The notes under the pieces are model-generated. The model had not been told where the DNA came from and ran no database searches. It saw nothing but the letters and a program-made list of their open reading frames with translations. The position numbers and the translations under genes are program-made. A DNA stretch of 64,000 bases from Alphaproteobacteria bacterium (lineage in GTDB: Bacteria; Pseudomonadota; Alphaproteobacteria; Micavibrionales; Micavibrionaceae), in contig JAGRKE010000002.1 of the NCBI GenBank assembly GCA_020442385.1, positions 465,838-529,837 of the forward strand, given 5' to 3'. Positions 16,972-25,711 of this stretch are shown in pieces (the stretch's first letter is position 1; every line of letters begins with the position of its first letter).

Positions 16972-18432
16972 CTATTCGCCTTGCGCGACCGTATAGCCCG
17001 GCTTGCCGTTAAAGCTGTGCAACATCACGGATTTGGTGAAGTTGAATCCGGCTTCGTTCATATTATTCATCAGGCGTAGAACGTTTGAGGTTTTAACCTC
17101 TTCGGCTTCATTATCATTCACAGTCAGGAAACGCAGACGCCAATTATCGGCGCAGAATGTTCCGGGGTTGCCATCTGGCCAAACCTTTGTGCCGCGGTTG
17201 GAAATCATCTGCAGTTTCAGATTCATGTCCGGTGTTAAACAATCATGCATCAGACCAGCCAGCTCGTCCGCCGTGCCGTCCCAATTCAGGCCGATATCGA
17301 TGCCGACGCGCTTTTTCACTTCCGGCTCCACCTTTTTCAACGGCGGCAATTTAATACCACCCGGAGGGGCCGAGGAATAATCCTTGGGCGCGAAATGAGA
17401 CGGCGTTTGACCAAGACGTTCAATCACCGCAGCGCAGAATTCGTCTGTACCGACTTTTTTCTTGGAGGTTTCCTCACGATAAATATCGCCGGTATGGATA
17501 CCGTCCTCAATCGTTTTCAGCCACGCATTGTGGATTTTTGCGGCTACATCGCCCTGCCCGATATGCACCAACATCTGGATCGCGCCGAGCACTAGACCGG
17601 ACGGATTGGCGATGCCCTTACCCGCGATATCCGGCGCAGAGCCGTGCACGGCCTCGAACATCGCAAAGTTCTCGCCGATGTTTGACGAACCGCCTAAACC
17701 AACCGAGCCGGTCACTTCGGCGGCGACGTCGGAAATAATATCGCCATATAGGTTCAGTGTCACAATCACATCGAACATTTCAGGGTGCGCAGCGACCTTT
17801 GCGGTGCCGATATCGATAATCATGTGATCGTTTTGAATGTCGGGGTATTCCACCGCGATTTCATCAAAGACCTTATGGAACAAGCCGTCTGCAATTTTCA
17901 TGATGTTGTCTTTAGACATACAGGTGACCTTTTTACGGCCGTTGGCGCGCGCATATTCAAACGCGTAGCGCACAATGCGCTCGCACCCCGGACGGGAGAT
18001 CAGCTTGAGGGAGGCCATAACGTCCTGAGATTGACGGTATTCGATGCCACCATACAAATCTTCCTCGTTCTCGCGCACGATCACCAGATCCATATCCGGG
18101 AAATTTGTTTTCACGTACGGCGCATAGGCCACGCACGGGCGCACATTGGCGTACAAGCTGCATTGCTTACGGATGGTGACATTCAGCGATTTAAAACCGC
18201 CGCCCTGCGGGGTTGTAATCGGCGCCTTCAGAAAAATTTTGGTGCGGTTGAGGGATTCCCAAGCGCTCGGCTCAATACCGTTTGGAACGCCCCGTTCATA
18301 GACCGCCTTGCCGATTTCAATTTCTTCGATATCAAGCTGTGCGCCAGCCGCTTCGAGAATTTTCAGCGTCGCGTCCATAATTTCCGGGCCGATGCCATCG
18401 CCTCTGGCCACTGTGATTGGTGTTTTGCTCAT
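16972..18432 (-). CDS. icd: Isocitrate dehydrogenase with C-terminal extension (Rickettsia-type)
   Basis: A 486-residue decarboxylating dehydrogenase: ARGDGIGPEIM at the N-terminus, substrate loop KSLNVTIRKQCSLYANVRPC, RENEEDLYGGIEYRQ, catalytic TLNLYGDIISD, and cofactor loop VHGSAPDIAGKGIANPSG at 262-279. The Asp268-Ile269 pair is the NAD-type signature of this superfamily (NADP enzymes usually have Lys-Tyr), so NAD+ use is inferred despite the usual NADP annotation. Residues about 340-486 form an extra domain found in the long Rickettsia-like IDHs. Acts with aconitase in the TCA cycle. Confidence 0.93.
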   Translation of the reverse strand: MSKTPITVARGDGIGPEIMDATLKILEAAGAQLDIEEIEIGKAVYERGVPNGIEPSAWESLNRTKIFLKAPITTPQGGGFKSLNVTIRKQCSLYANVRPCVAYAPYVKTNFPDMDLVIVRENEEDLYGGIEYRQSQDVMASLKLISRPGCERIVRYAFEYARANGRKKVTCMSKDNIMKIADGLFHKVFDEIAVEYPDIQNDHMIIDIGTAKVAAHPEMFDVIVTLNLYGDIISDVAAEVTGSVGLGGSSNIGENFAMFEAVHGSAPDIAGKGIANPSGLVLGAIQMLVHIGQGDVAAKIHNAWLKTIEDGIHTGDIYREETSKKKVGTDEFCAAVIERLGQTPSHFAPKDYSSAPPGGIKLPPLKKVEPEVKKRVGIDIGLNWDGTADELAGLMHDCLTPDMNLKLQMISNRGTKVWPDGNPGTFCADNWRLRFLTVNDNEAEEVKTSNVLRLMNNMNEAGFNFTKSVMLHSFNGKPGYTVAQGE

Positions 18433-18608
18433 ATGATTTCCCCCTTTTCAGACCTGAATCGGTTTTGACGAATAGTAGAATACACACAAAAAAAGCCCAG
18501 CGCCATAACGCAATTTTTAATTGTAACCCAAATAGCATCGCGAGTTGACAATCCTCCCCAATCTGCAACAATGCCGTCTAATTTTTGAACAAAACAACAG
18601 ACAGCAGC

Positions 18609-20006
18609 ATGCATACATTCATACGCTTTTTCCTTTTAGCTCTAACAGTTTTAGCTCCTGAAATAGCCTTTGCGGCCTCAGGCGGGGAAAGCGCCGGTGA
18701 GGTAACCATTCCGATTTCACCTTTCAACATCGGGGCCATGGCGTGCGTTGCGATCTTTGTGCTTTCTTATGTTGCTGTTTTATTCGAAGAAAAAATTCAC
18801 TTGAGCAAATCCAAGCCGGTCATGCTGGGTGCCGGGCTAATCTGGATTATTATCGGGATAATCGCCCCAAAACATGGCATTCATCATGACGAATTAAGAG
18901 AAGCCGTTTTTCACGGCCTGATCGAGTATTCCAGCTTGCTGCTCTTCTTGCTGGCGGCAATGACTTATATCACCGCGATGCAGGATCGTAACGTCTTCGC
19001 GGCCTTGCGCGGAAAATTGGTGCAGGCCGGCATGAATATGCGTCAGCTGTTCTGGGCGACCGGCGCGATTGCCTTTTGCCTATCCCCCATTGCCGATAAC
19101 CTGACGACCGCCCTTGTGATTGGTGCGGTCATTATGGCGATGGGTAAATCAGATAAGAAATTTATTGCACTGGCCTGCGTGAACGTCGTTAACGCCGCAA
19201 ATGCGGGCGGGGCGTTTTCCCCGTTTGGTGACATCACAACCCTGATGGTTTGGCAGGCAAAGAAAGTAACATTCTTCGAGTTCTTTGATCTTCTCGCCCC
19301 TTCTTTCGTGAATTTCTTTATCCCGGCACTGGTGATGAGCTTTTTTGTCTCTAAAGACCTGCCCGAACCGCTCAATGAAGAGGTAAGCCTTAAGCCCGGT
19401 GCCAAAACGATTATTGGACTCGGCGTTCTTACAATTGCAACCGCCGTGAGCTTTGAAAACTTTCTCGGCCTGCCGCCTTTTATGGGCATGATGATGGGAT
19501 TGTCACTATTGATGATGTTTTCGTATTTTATCCGTTTCAAAAATCAATTCGACACAAAGAAATTCGATATTTTCACTCTGATTGAACGCGCAGAATGGGA
19601 TACGCTGCTCTTCTTCTTTGGCGTAATTTTCAGCGTTGGCGGCTTGGCCTTTCTCGGCTATATGGAGCTTCTATCCAGTGCAATGTACGAAGGCTACGGA
19701 CCGGGCTTTACCAATATTGCACTGGGGATCGTATCGGCAGTCGTGGATAATATTCCGATTATGTTCGCCGTCATTACAATGAACCCTGAAATGTCGCACT
19801 TCCACTGGCTGCTAATTACCCTAACAGCCGGTGTTGGCGGCAGCTTGCTTTCCATCGGCTCAGCCGCCGGTGTGGCTTTGATGGGCGTAAGCCGCGGTCA
19901 TTACACATTCCTCAGTCACTTAAAATGGGCCCCGATTTTGCTGCTCGGTTACATCGCCGCTATCGGCGTGCATTACATGGTGAATTCCCATTTGATGGCC
20001 TATTAA
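18609..20006 (+). CDS. nhaD: NhaD-type Na+/H+ antiporter
   Basis: A 465-residue ion transporter of the NhaD/ArsB superfamily with a cleavable signal-like N-terminus (FIRFFLLALTVLAPEIAFAA) and about 11 further membrane helices. Conserved segments include CLSPIADNLTTALVIGAV, VNAANAGGAFSPFGDITTLMVW and the late SAVVDNIPIMFAV, typical of NhaD. It exchanges Na+ or Li+ for protons. ATG 18609 fits the signal-like N-terminus better than the in-frame TTG at 18585. It is divergent from icd and abuts the phage-like cassette: its stop lies 3 bp from the convergent holin gene. Confidence 0.9.
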   Translation: MHTFIRFFLLALTVLAPEIAFAASGGESAGEVTIPISPFNIGAMACVAIFVLSYVAVLFEEKIHLSKSKPVMLGAGLIWIIIGIIAPKHGIHHDELREAVFHGLIEYSSLLLFLLAAMTYITAMQDRNVFAALRGKLVQAGMNMRQLFWATGAIAFCLSPIADNLTTALVIGAVIMAMGKSDKKFIALACVNVVNAANAGGAFSPFGDITTLMVWQAKKVTFFEFFDLLAPSFVNFFIPALVMSFFVSKDLPEPLNEEVSLKPGAKTIIGLGVLTIATAVSFENFLGLPPFMGMMMGLSLLMMFSYFIRFKNQFDTKKFDIFTLIERAEWDTLLFFFGVIFSVGGLAFLGYMELLSSAMYEGYGPGFTNIALGIVSAVVDNIPIMFAVITMNPEMSHFHWLLITLTAGVGGSLLSIGSAAGVALMGVSRGHYTFLSHLKWAPILLLGYIAAIGVHYMVNSHLMAY

Positions 20007-20009
20007 AGC

Positions 20010-20507
20010 TTAAAGCGCTTTGGAAGATTTTTTATCCTCGCTGCGTTTGTAGACGTAGATGCCAAGCACAGATAGCCCCACTGCCCAGATGGCAGAGAGC
20101 GAGCTCATCGCATTCAAAACCTCACCCGAACGCTCGGTATCAAACACAATCACGTAGGCAATCCCCATCATCTGCGCCGCCCATGTTACGGCCATGAAAT
20201 AGCCAAAGGTCGGGCGCATGCGGCGCACATATTGATCCTCGGATACAATTTCCGCTCGCAGCGACTGGTTAATCTCCGAAAGCTTGGCCGCATCCTGTTC
20301 AAGACGCATCTGGGTCATGCTTTCGACATGGCGGTTGGCCTCAAGTACATCGGCGTCGCTGATCTGCCCGCGCTGGATGGCTTTATCAACTTCTTCAAGC
20401 GCGCGCGCCGCACCATTGGTTACCGGCGTATCAATATCTTTAAACACATCGGCCAGAATGCCGGTTAAAACCGGGATGCCGATTTGGGAGAGTAAGGCTG
20501 GAATCAT
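20010..20507 (-). CDS. GTA-type 3-TM holin
   Basis: A 165-residue protein beginning MIPALLSQIGIPVLTGIL, with an amphipathic central region and two membrane helices (about residues 103-122 and 133-153) before a basic tail YKRSEDKKSSKAL. This matches the 'holin of 3 TMs, for gene-transfer release' family known from gene transfer agents and alphaphages. It would permit endolysin exit at particle release. ATG 20507 has an AGGAGCG site; an in-frame TTG at 20510 is less likely. It is the last gene of the cassette. Confidence 0.75.
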   Translation of the reverse strand: MIPALLSQIGIPVLTGILADVFKDIDTPVTNGAARALEEVDKAIQRGQISDADVLEANRHVESMTQMRLEQDAAKLSEINQSLRAEIVSEDQYVRRMRPTFGYFMAVTWAAQMMGIAYVIVFDTERSGEVLNAMSSLSAIWAVGLSVLGIYVYKRSEDKKSSKAL

Positions 20508-20516
20508 CAAACGCTC

Positions 20517-20999
20517 CTATACCAGATAATAGAAAATGTGATTGCCGATCACGGCAGTGGGTTTTTCGCGCTTGGCCCAATAGGGCGCAACGCCGCTGGC
20601 GTGATAATGCGTCGCCCCGCCGGTTGCATCCTCCAGCTTGCCGATCACTGCGCGCCGTGCAATACGCAGCGCTGTGGCGAAATACAAATCAGCCTCATCG
20701 ACCGCCTGAAGCTTTCTAAAATTCGGATCAGAGCGATTCCAGCAAGAAAACTGATAGGGCTTTTGACAGACCTGAATAATGTTATTGCCCCACCAAAATT
20801 TGCCTCTGTTTTGCGCCACACGCACACGGTTTAGAACAACGCTGGCCACGGCTTCCATTCCGGCTGTGCCCTCTCCGCGCGCCTCCCCCCACAGAGTGCG
20901 GGCCAGAACATCCACCTCCATATCACGGTAGAATTTTTCTATGTTCTTATCTTCAGACAGGCTCTTGCTGTCTAAAGCGATGAGCTTTGGTTTTTTCAT
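20517..20999 (-). CDS. Cell-wall hydrolase / endolysin (SleB/CwlJ type)
   Basis: A 160-residue Hydrolase_2 (SleB-like) protein: DVLARTLWGEARGEGTAGMEAVASVVLNRV, with the catalytic Glu in WGEARGE, then QFSCWNRSDPNF, and the closing GATHYHASGVAPYWAK segment. Members cleave the glycan strand of peptidoglycan. It lacks a signal peptide, so it needs the adjacent holin for export, as in phage lysis cassettes. AAAAGGAATAATC precedes ATG 20999. Confidence 0.88.
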   Translation of the reverse strand: MKKPKLIALDSKSLSEDKNIEKFYRDMEVDVLARTLWGEARGEGTAGMEAVASVVLNRVRVAQNRGKFWWGNNIIQVCQKPYQFSCWNRSDPNFRKLQAVDEADLYFATALRIARRAVIGKLEDATGGATHYHASGVAPYWAKREKPTAVIGNHIFYYLV

Positions 21000-21026
21000 G
21001 ATTATTCCTTTTGATTTATTTAAATT

Positions 21027-21350
21027 TTAGAGTTTGGTTTTTGCACCGATCGCCTCGGCCTTGAGCGCCGTCGCATCCAGCTTTGATTCAATACGCAGCA
21101 AATGCCCGACCAGCCGCGCCTCAAGCTCGCGCAGATCTTTATGCGAGGCATAGGTTTTCGCAACCTCAAGCTTGAAGGCATTCAGCGCCTCGCGCAGTTG
21201 GTCGCTACGGTGGTCGAGCATTTTATGCAGGTGGTCAACCGCCACATCGGAATCCCGGCGCGTCCGCCAGATAAGCCAAAAAAGGCCGGCCATGGCTGGC
21301 AAATCAAACACGGTGATCCACCAGACCAATTCTTGAGACATAAAACTCAT
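21027..21350 (-). CDS. Small membrane protein with coiled coil (lysis region)
   Basis: A 107-residue protein with one N-terminal membrane helix (VWWITVFDLPAMAGLFWLIW) and a long charged coiled coil (VDHLHKMLDHRSDQLREALNAF and LRELEARLVGHLLRIESKL). It is located between terminase and endolysin. Such proteins in alphaphages are of unknown function; a role in lysis (accessory holin or spanin-like) is only a guess from position. GAGGTATCA precedes ATG. Confidence 0.6.
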   Translation of the reverse strand: MSFMSQELVWWITVFDLPAMAGLFWLIWRTRRDSDVAVDHLHKMLDHRSDQLREALNAFKLEVAKTYASHKDLRELEARLVGHLLRIESKLDATALKAEAIGAKTKL

Positions 21351-21360
21351 TGATACCTCA

Positions 21361-22860
21361 CTATATTTTAAAATCTGTTTTTGCTTTGTGGTTTTGCGCC
21401 GCGCCCATCCAGCTATGCCCGCCCGCGCCGTAAATCCGTTTCAGGCGCACGGGCTGGAGCGACAACGCCCCCGCCACAGCGTCTAATCCATCATCATGAC
21501 CGCGCGAGGTACCGGGTCGCCATTCTTGCATCTCTGTCATAAAGGCCCCGCGCGAAACCGCGCGGTGAATATATAAACGCCGCGCCGCCATCACCGCATC
21601 GAACGCCTCTAGGATACGGATGTCTTTCGGGCGGGTGTTGGCGACTTCTTGCACGCGGCAGGGCACATGCGTCCGCGCCATTTCATTGCGCAAGATTGAG
21701 GGTAAGAATTTTCCGATGCCATTAATCTCAACGGTTAGTGACGGCAAATAATGCTGTTTGGCCAGCCGGACAATTTCCCGGCATTGCTGGGTGGCTTCAT
21801 CCGTTTCGTCTGCGCCACTGATCTTGATATAATTAACGCTGTGCAGATAGCACCGTCCCTCCTCGTCGCTATAAACAATCGCCAGAACGCTGCGATCGCC
21901 ACTAGCCGCGCCAAAGGCCGGGTCCCACCAAGCACTGGCGCAGACCAATTTTGTTTGACCGAGAAACAGCATATTCAGCTCTTTCGTGTAATCAAGCTCA
22001 TGATCATAAATACGCAGTAGCGCCGGATCGAGCCGCCCCTGCGCAATATTCACGGGCCGCAGCATCATCTGGCTGTTAAATTTGTTCGGCCCCGATTGGC
22101 GCTTCATCTGCTCGATCATCGCTGCGCCGAAGCGCTCCGGCCAAATGCTCTCCCCACGCTCATCAAGCAGCGGAATTTCAAGGCGCTTATAGCCATGCAG
22201 AAAAGCTTTATCTTCGCCCACCTCCACGCGGGGCCCGCGCGCATAAATCGTGTAGTAGCTGTGCGGCGTGCCGACATAAAGCTGCAGCGCGCTCTGATCT
22301 TCCCCAACATAAGACAGCTCTGCCAGACGCTCGCGCAGGGCTTCACGCTTTTCCGCCGTATCGCAAGTGTTGGGAACCTCGACGTCGTCACAAATAATAA
22401 TGTCGGCGCGGCTGCCCGTGATATTCGAAGTCACCCCCGCCGCCATCATGGATGGGTCGCGCCGCTCCATCATCCGCTTGACCGAAAAGCGATCACTCGC
22501 CCACTGGTCCGGCTTGTCGGGTTTCATATGCGCGGTCAGCGGGTGGCGTTCAATCAACCTCTTTACCGTGCGCACCATCTTTTTGGCCAAAGCCACATCC
22601 GCGGCCAGAACCAAAATCCGTAAATCGGAATTTCGGTACAAAATCCACGCCGCGAACAAGCCGACCAGTGTGCTCTTACCGCTGGAGCGAAAGGCCATCA
22701 GCAGCAAATTTTTATCGCCACTAATCCACGCATGCTCGAGCCAATTGGCAATGCGGAAATGAATGTCAGGCGTGCTTTGGCCCTGCCTCTGGTTCCACAA
22801 AGACAAAAAGAGTTTGAAGTCCGCGTCCGTAATCGCGAACTTCCCGCGTGGTGGGGGCAT
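21361..22860 (-). CDS. Phage terminase large subunit
   Basis: A 499-residue DNA-packaging motor. The ATPase part has Walker A FRSSGKST (about residues 60-67) and Walker B IIICDDVEV; motif III is LQLYVGTPHS. The nuclease domain shows the RNase H-like acids: WWDPAFG, SLTVEINGIG and GHDDGLDAV. All key residues are present, so it should be functional. The type is closest to T7 gp19/BPP-1-like terminases. AAGGAGAATAT precedes ATG 22860. A terminator lies just upstream, so expression would need read-through or another promoter. Confidence 0.9.
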   Translation of the reverse strand: MPPPRGKFAITDADFKLFLSLWNQRQGQSTPDIHFRIANWLEHAWISGDKNLLLMAFRSSGKSTLVGLFAAWILYRNSDLRILVLAADVALAKKMVRTVKRLIERHPLTAHMKPDKPDQWASDRFSVKRMMERRDPSMMAAGVTSNITGSRADIIICDDVEVPNTCDTAEKREALRERLAELSYVGEDQSALQLYVGTPHSYYTIYARGPRVEVGEDKAFLHGYKRLEIPLLDERGESIWPERFGAAMIEQMKRQSGPNKFNSQMMLRPVNIAQGRLDPALLRIYDHELDYTKELNMLFLGQTKLVCASAWWDPAFGAASGDRSVLAIVYSDEEGRCYLHSVNYIKISGADETDEATQQCREIVRLAKQHYLPSLTVEINGIGKFLPSILRNEMARTHVPCRVQEVANTRPKDIRILEAFDAVMAARRLYIHRAVSRGAFMTEMQEWRPGTSRGHDDGLDAVAGALSLQPVRLKRIYGAGGHSWMGAAQNHKAKTDFKI

Positions 22861-22885
22861 ATATTCTCCTTAAAATTCAGGCAAT

Positions 22886-22911
22886 AAAAAAACCCCGCCG
22901 ATTGCGGGGTT
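22886..22911 (-). terminator. Terminator between moron-like gene and large terminase
   Basis: Stem AACCCCGC/GCGGGGTT (22891-22898, 22904-22911) followed on the minus strand by a run of T residues (22886-22892 region). It terminates transcription from the gene at 22933-23265. Confidence 0.75.
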
Positions 22912-22932
22912 CGTAAATGTGATATCTCTAAA

Positions 22933-23265
22933 CTATATCGTGTACTTAAACAGCCGGGGTTCAGCGTGCTCTAGAAAACCATCAATGGTCTCATATTGCA
23001 GAGGCATTTTTCCGCCATCAGATTTCCAAAAAAATCCCTTATCAGATGCCGAAATAAACGCAACGGCTAAGTCTTGTTTTTTGGTTCTGAAGGTACAATG
23101 AACCATATTACGCTCTGGGAAAGATTCATATTCAGCATACAGATTCGCATCAACCTGCCCATTCACTGTCGCAACCCAGCTATTCAATAGAGACAGAGCT
23201 TCACGCGCTTCGGGCGTGCACCCTTCAAAACATAAATCGCTTTCCTGCCCTTTACGGACTTCCAT
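22933..23265 (-). CDS. Moron-like hypothetical protein (110 aa)
   Basis: A 110-residue protein with no recognised family. It has a beta-rich centre (NMVHCTFRTKKQDLAVAFISA, FFWKSDGGKMPLQYE) and two cysteines near the N-terminus. It lies inside the structural cassette but carries its own near-consensus promoter (23296-23324) and its own terminator (22886-22911), the arrangement that defines a moron gene in prophages. ATG 23265 follows GAGGGGTTGGGA; a TTG two codons upstream is less likely. Confidence 0.6.
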   Translation of the reverse strand: MEVRKGQESDLCFEGCTPEAREALSLLNSWVATVNGQVDANLYAEYESFPERNMVHCTFRTKKQDLAVAFISASDKGFFWKSDGGKMPLQYETIDGFLEHAEPRLFKYTI

Positions 23266-23295
23266 TCCCAACCCCTCGCTAAAAAAGAATATTAG

Positions 23296-23324
23296 TATCT
23301 AAACATATAAAAAGGTTATGTCAA
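23296..23324 (-). promoter_or_regulatory. Near-consensus sigma70 promoter for the moron-like gene
   Basis: On the minus strand TTGACA (23324-23319), 17 bp spacer, then TAGATA (23301-23296), located about 30 bp upstream of ATG 23265. Confidence 0.7.
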
Positions 23325-23328
23325 CATA

Positions 23329-23628
23329 TTACTCTTTGTGCTTTTTATATTTTGATACTTCCGCGCGGGCATTTTCAATCATCATTCGTAAGTTTTCATC
23401 ATGATTTTCATCGCCGCCAAGAATATCGAATTTTTCCGCCAGCTTGAGGAGCAGCTCCACATGCGCAATCGCGGCTTTGCAGGAATCGTGATGCTCCTTA
23501 AAAACTTTAGGATCTTCATTTTCATACTCGCGGGCAACAAACCCTTGATAAGAGTTGAGCGCAGCCTGCAGCGCATGGGGAAGAAACTGAACAAGGCTTT
23601 CGCGCAAACCGTCCTGGGTTTTGAGCAT
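23329..23628 (-). CDS. Small hypothetical phage-cassette protein
   Basis: A 99-residue, acidic helical protein starting MLKTQDGLRES. ATG 23628 has an AAAGGATACTCT ribosome site, while the frame open further upstream runs into the tail-fibre gene and is not supported. Contains EFKEHHDSC-like (KVFKEHHDSCKAAIAHVELLL) and ILGGDENHDENLRMM segments. Function unknown; it lies directly after the tail-fibre gene, where chaperones or accessory tail proteins often sit. Confidence 0.6.
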   Translation of the reverse strand: MLKTQDGLRESLVQFLPHALQAALNSYQGFVAREYENEDPKVFKEHHDSCKAAIAHVELLLKLAEKFDILGGDENHDENLRMMIENARAEVSKYKKHKE

Positions 23629-23647
23629 AGAGTATCCTTTACTAAAC

Positions 23648-25672
23648 TTAGAATTGAGAAATGATGTACCATTGCGCACCGTTGGAGACGACTGTGATGG
23701 CTTCGTACTGGCTGGAGAGCACTTGCGAATATTGATCTGGCCCGCTTCCGCCCTGCTCACTTACAGTCACAGTATTGGCCGACGGATCGGTTTTCTTGAT
23801 CGTAACTCTGCGCCCGATGGCTTCGGCCGCGTTGGCCGGGGGCAAGCGTGTCGTGAGCGCTCCGCCATAGCTGGAAACCAGATACACATCCACCGCCATA
23901 TCAATGTCATATGTGCCGCTGCCGTCATAATAGCGGGTGTTCCCTGCCAAACGGTTAGAGGAGGTGATAAACCACGCCGCACCGTTGGATAGCATCGTCA
24001 CATAATCATTCGGCCCGCCAAGCTGAAGCGAATTTCCATCCGGGCCATTACCACCATCTTCGGTAATGGTGATGATATTGCCGGTCGCATCGGATTTTTT
24101 AACGGTCATCTCCACGCCCACCGCATCACCGGCATTGGGCAGCTCGATCGTAATTGCGCCGTTGGTCGCATTGACGATATGGATCGTGTGCGAAAGATCC
24201 AGACTGTGCGTTCCGGCAGTATCGATATATTCCGTATCGCGGCGTTGCAGCGTTGCGGTTAAATCGCTGACCGTGGTTTTGCGAAAGCTGTTTTTATTCG
24301 GATATCCGGCGTTCAGCGCATCATACTCCCCGCCCGATAAATCATAAATCGCCGCCCCGTCGCTTTGCGCGTGCAGATTGATAATCGCGGTTTCGCTTGA
24401 TCCACTATCGAGCTGCACATTCGGCACGGTGTTTGTCGATTCCGTATAGAGATTGATCAGCAAGGTCTTATCCGCGTTCGCGCCAACACGAAAACATGCA
24501 TCGGCGGTCGGCCCATTCACATTGGCTTCGCAATCGATAAAGCTGTTCGCGTTGCCGCCATGCTCTACATAAAAACCGCTGCCCAATGTTCCCGCTCCTT
24601 TGGAATAAACCCGCACCCGGTCAAAGCGGTTGGCATTGGGCGTATCACCAATATCGGATTTGGTCAGCAATACGCCGTGCGTGCCGGGCTGCTCGACCAG
24701 AATGTTGGTAAAGTTGTTCCAATAACACGGCTTGCTCGGGTTATCATAGCCATCAAGTTGCAGGCCGATATCCGCGCCGATAATTTGCACATTATCAATC
24801 AGGTTTTGCGTACATTCTGCGCCGCTGCCATACAGGCTGACCCCGATTGCGCCGCCCTCAATGCGTATATTCTGCACCAGCGCATTTTTGCCCGTCACAT
24901 CAATCGCGTTAAAGCTATTATTCACCGTTTGCAGGATTGAATTTTGCCCGAAACCGATCAGACTCTGCGCAGATGAAAGCTCTACCGTCGCGCTGATCAA
25001 AAATGTGCCTTTGGGAATAAGCACCGCATCATGCGCCGCAAGTGCGTTTTGAATAGCAGTTGTGTCATCGCTAAGGCCATCACCAACCGCGCCAAAATCC
25101 TTCACCGAAATCAGATCGGAAAATTTATCAGAGGATGTGCGCGTGTCCGCCCCCGTACCGCTGGGTGTGAAATCCGGCGCGGCCATTGATCCTTCCAGCG
25201 AAACCGCAACCGGGTCGCCATTACCATCAAAGCCCAGCGCCTTATTCGCGCGCACCGTTTTATCGGGCAGTTGCACACTTCCCGGTGTTTCATGATCGCC
25301 ATAGCGCAGCATCAAACGGTTCTCGCGATCAACCTGCTGCAACCCGGCCACCAGATAATCCAGTTCATTATTGATTGAGGCGGCGGAAAAATCGCCCCCT
25401 TCCAGATAATCGGTCACGCGCTCCAGCGGCAATTCCCGCGCGAGCGTTACAATCACGCCCGATGCGGGCGCACTATCGAACGTGACATTTCCACCGGCAG
25501 TCTGCCCCGCGCCATTGACGGTAAAGCCGGATATCTGCTTCGCGCCGTTTAAATACGCAGCCATATCCTCACTGGCGAAAATGGGAAAGCCATAGACAAA
25601 AACGGTTTCAATTCCGTCCGCCACGAAGCGCACAAGCGGCTCCACAGCCGGCATCTTAATATGCTCGGGCAT
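23648..25672 (-). CDS. Tail fibre / tail spike with pectate-lyase-type beta helix
   Basis: A 674-residue receptor-binding protein. Residues 1-125 (VRFVADGIETVFVYGFPIF, LPLERVTDYLEG) match the T7-type tail-fibre N-terminal adaptor that docks on the tail tube. About residues 185-460 start with VKDFGAVGDGLSDDTTAI and PKGTF, the pectate-lyase-3 parallel beta-helix that in spikes often degrades or binds surface polysaccharide. Residues 480-578 and 579-674 are two divergent copies of one domain, each with a VTIKK/VTVKK strand and a SNGAxW end motif. AAGGGAGTAAATTAT precedes ATG. Confidence 0.85.
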   Translation of the reverse strand: MPEHIKMPAVEPLVRFVADGIETVFVYGFPIFASEDMAAYLNGAKQISGFTVNGAGQTAGGNVTFDSAPASGVIVTLARELPLERVTDYLEGGDFSAASINNELDYLVAGLQQVDRENRLMLRYGDHETPGSVQLPDKTVRANKALGFDGNGDPVAVSLEGSMAAPDFTPSGTGADTRTSSDKFSDLISVKDFGAVGDGLSDDTTAIQNALAAHDAVLIPKGTFLISATVELSSAQSLIGFGQNSILQTVNNSFNAIDVTGKNALVQNIRIEGGAIGVSLYGSGAECTQNLIDNVQIIGADIGLQLDGYDNPSKPCYWNNFTNILVEQPGTHGVLLTKSDIGDTPNANRFDRVRVYSKGAGTLGSGFYVEHGGNANSFIDCEANVNGPTADACFRVGANADKTLLINLYTESTNTVPNVQLDSGSSETAIINLHAQSDGAAIYDLSGGEYDALNAGYPNKNSFRKTTVSDLTATLQRRDTEYIDTAGTHSLDLSHTIHIVNATNGAITIELPNAGDAVGVEMTVKKSDATGNIITITEDGGNGPDGNSLQLGGPNDYVTMLSNGAAWFITSSNRLAGNTRYYDGSGTYDIDMAVDVYLVSSYGGALTTRLPPANAAEAIGRRVTIKKTDPSANTVTVSEQGGSGPDQYSQVLSSQYEAITVVSNGAQWYIISQF

Positions 25673-25711
25673 ATAATTTACTCCCTTACTGAAATTGATA
25701 AATTTAACGAA

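Noticed and set aside
7270..23301. Shared TTAGTATCTA decamer at 15196 and 23292, and its complement at 7270, as a regulon operator
   Set aside because: At two sites it overlaps plausible -10 boxes and the orientation is inconsistent; more likely AT-rich promoter sequence than an operator.
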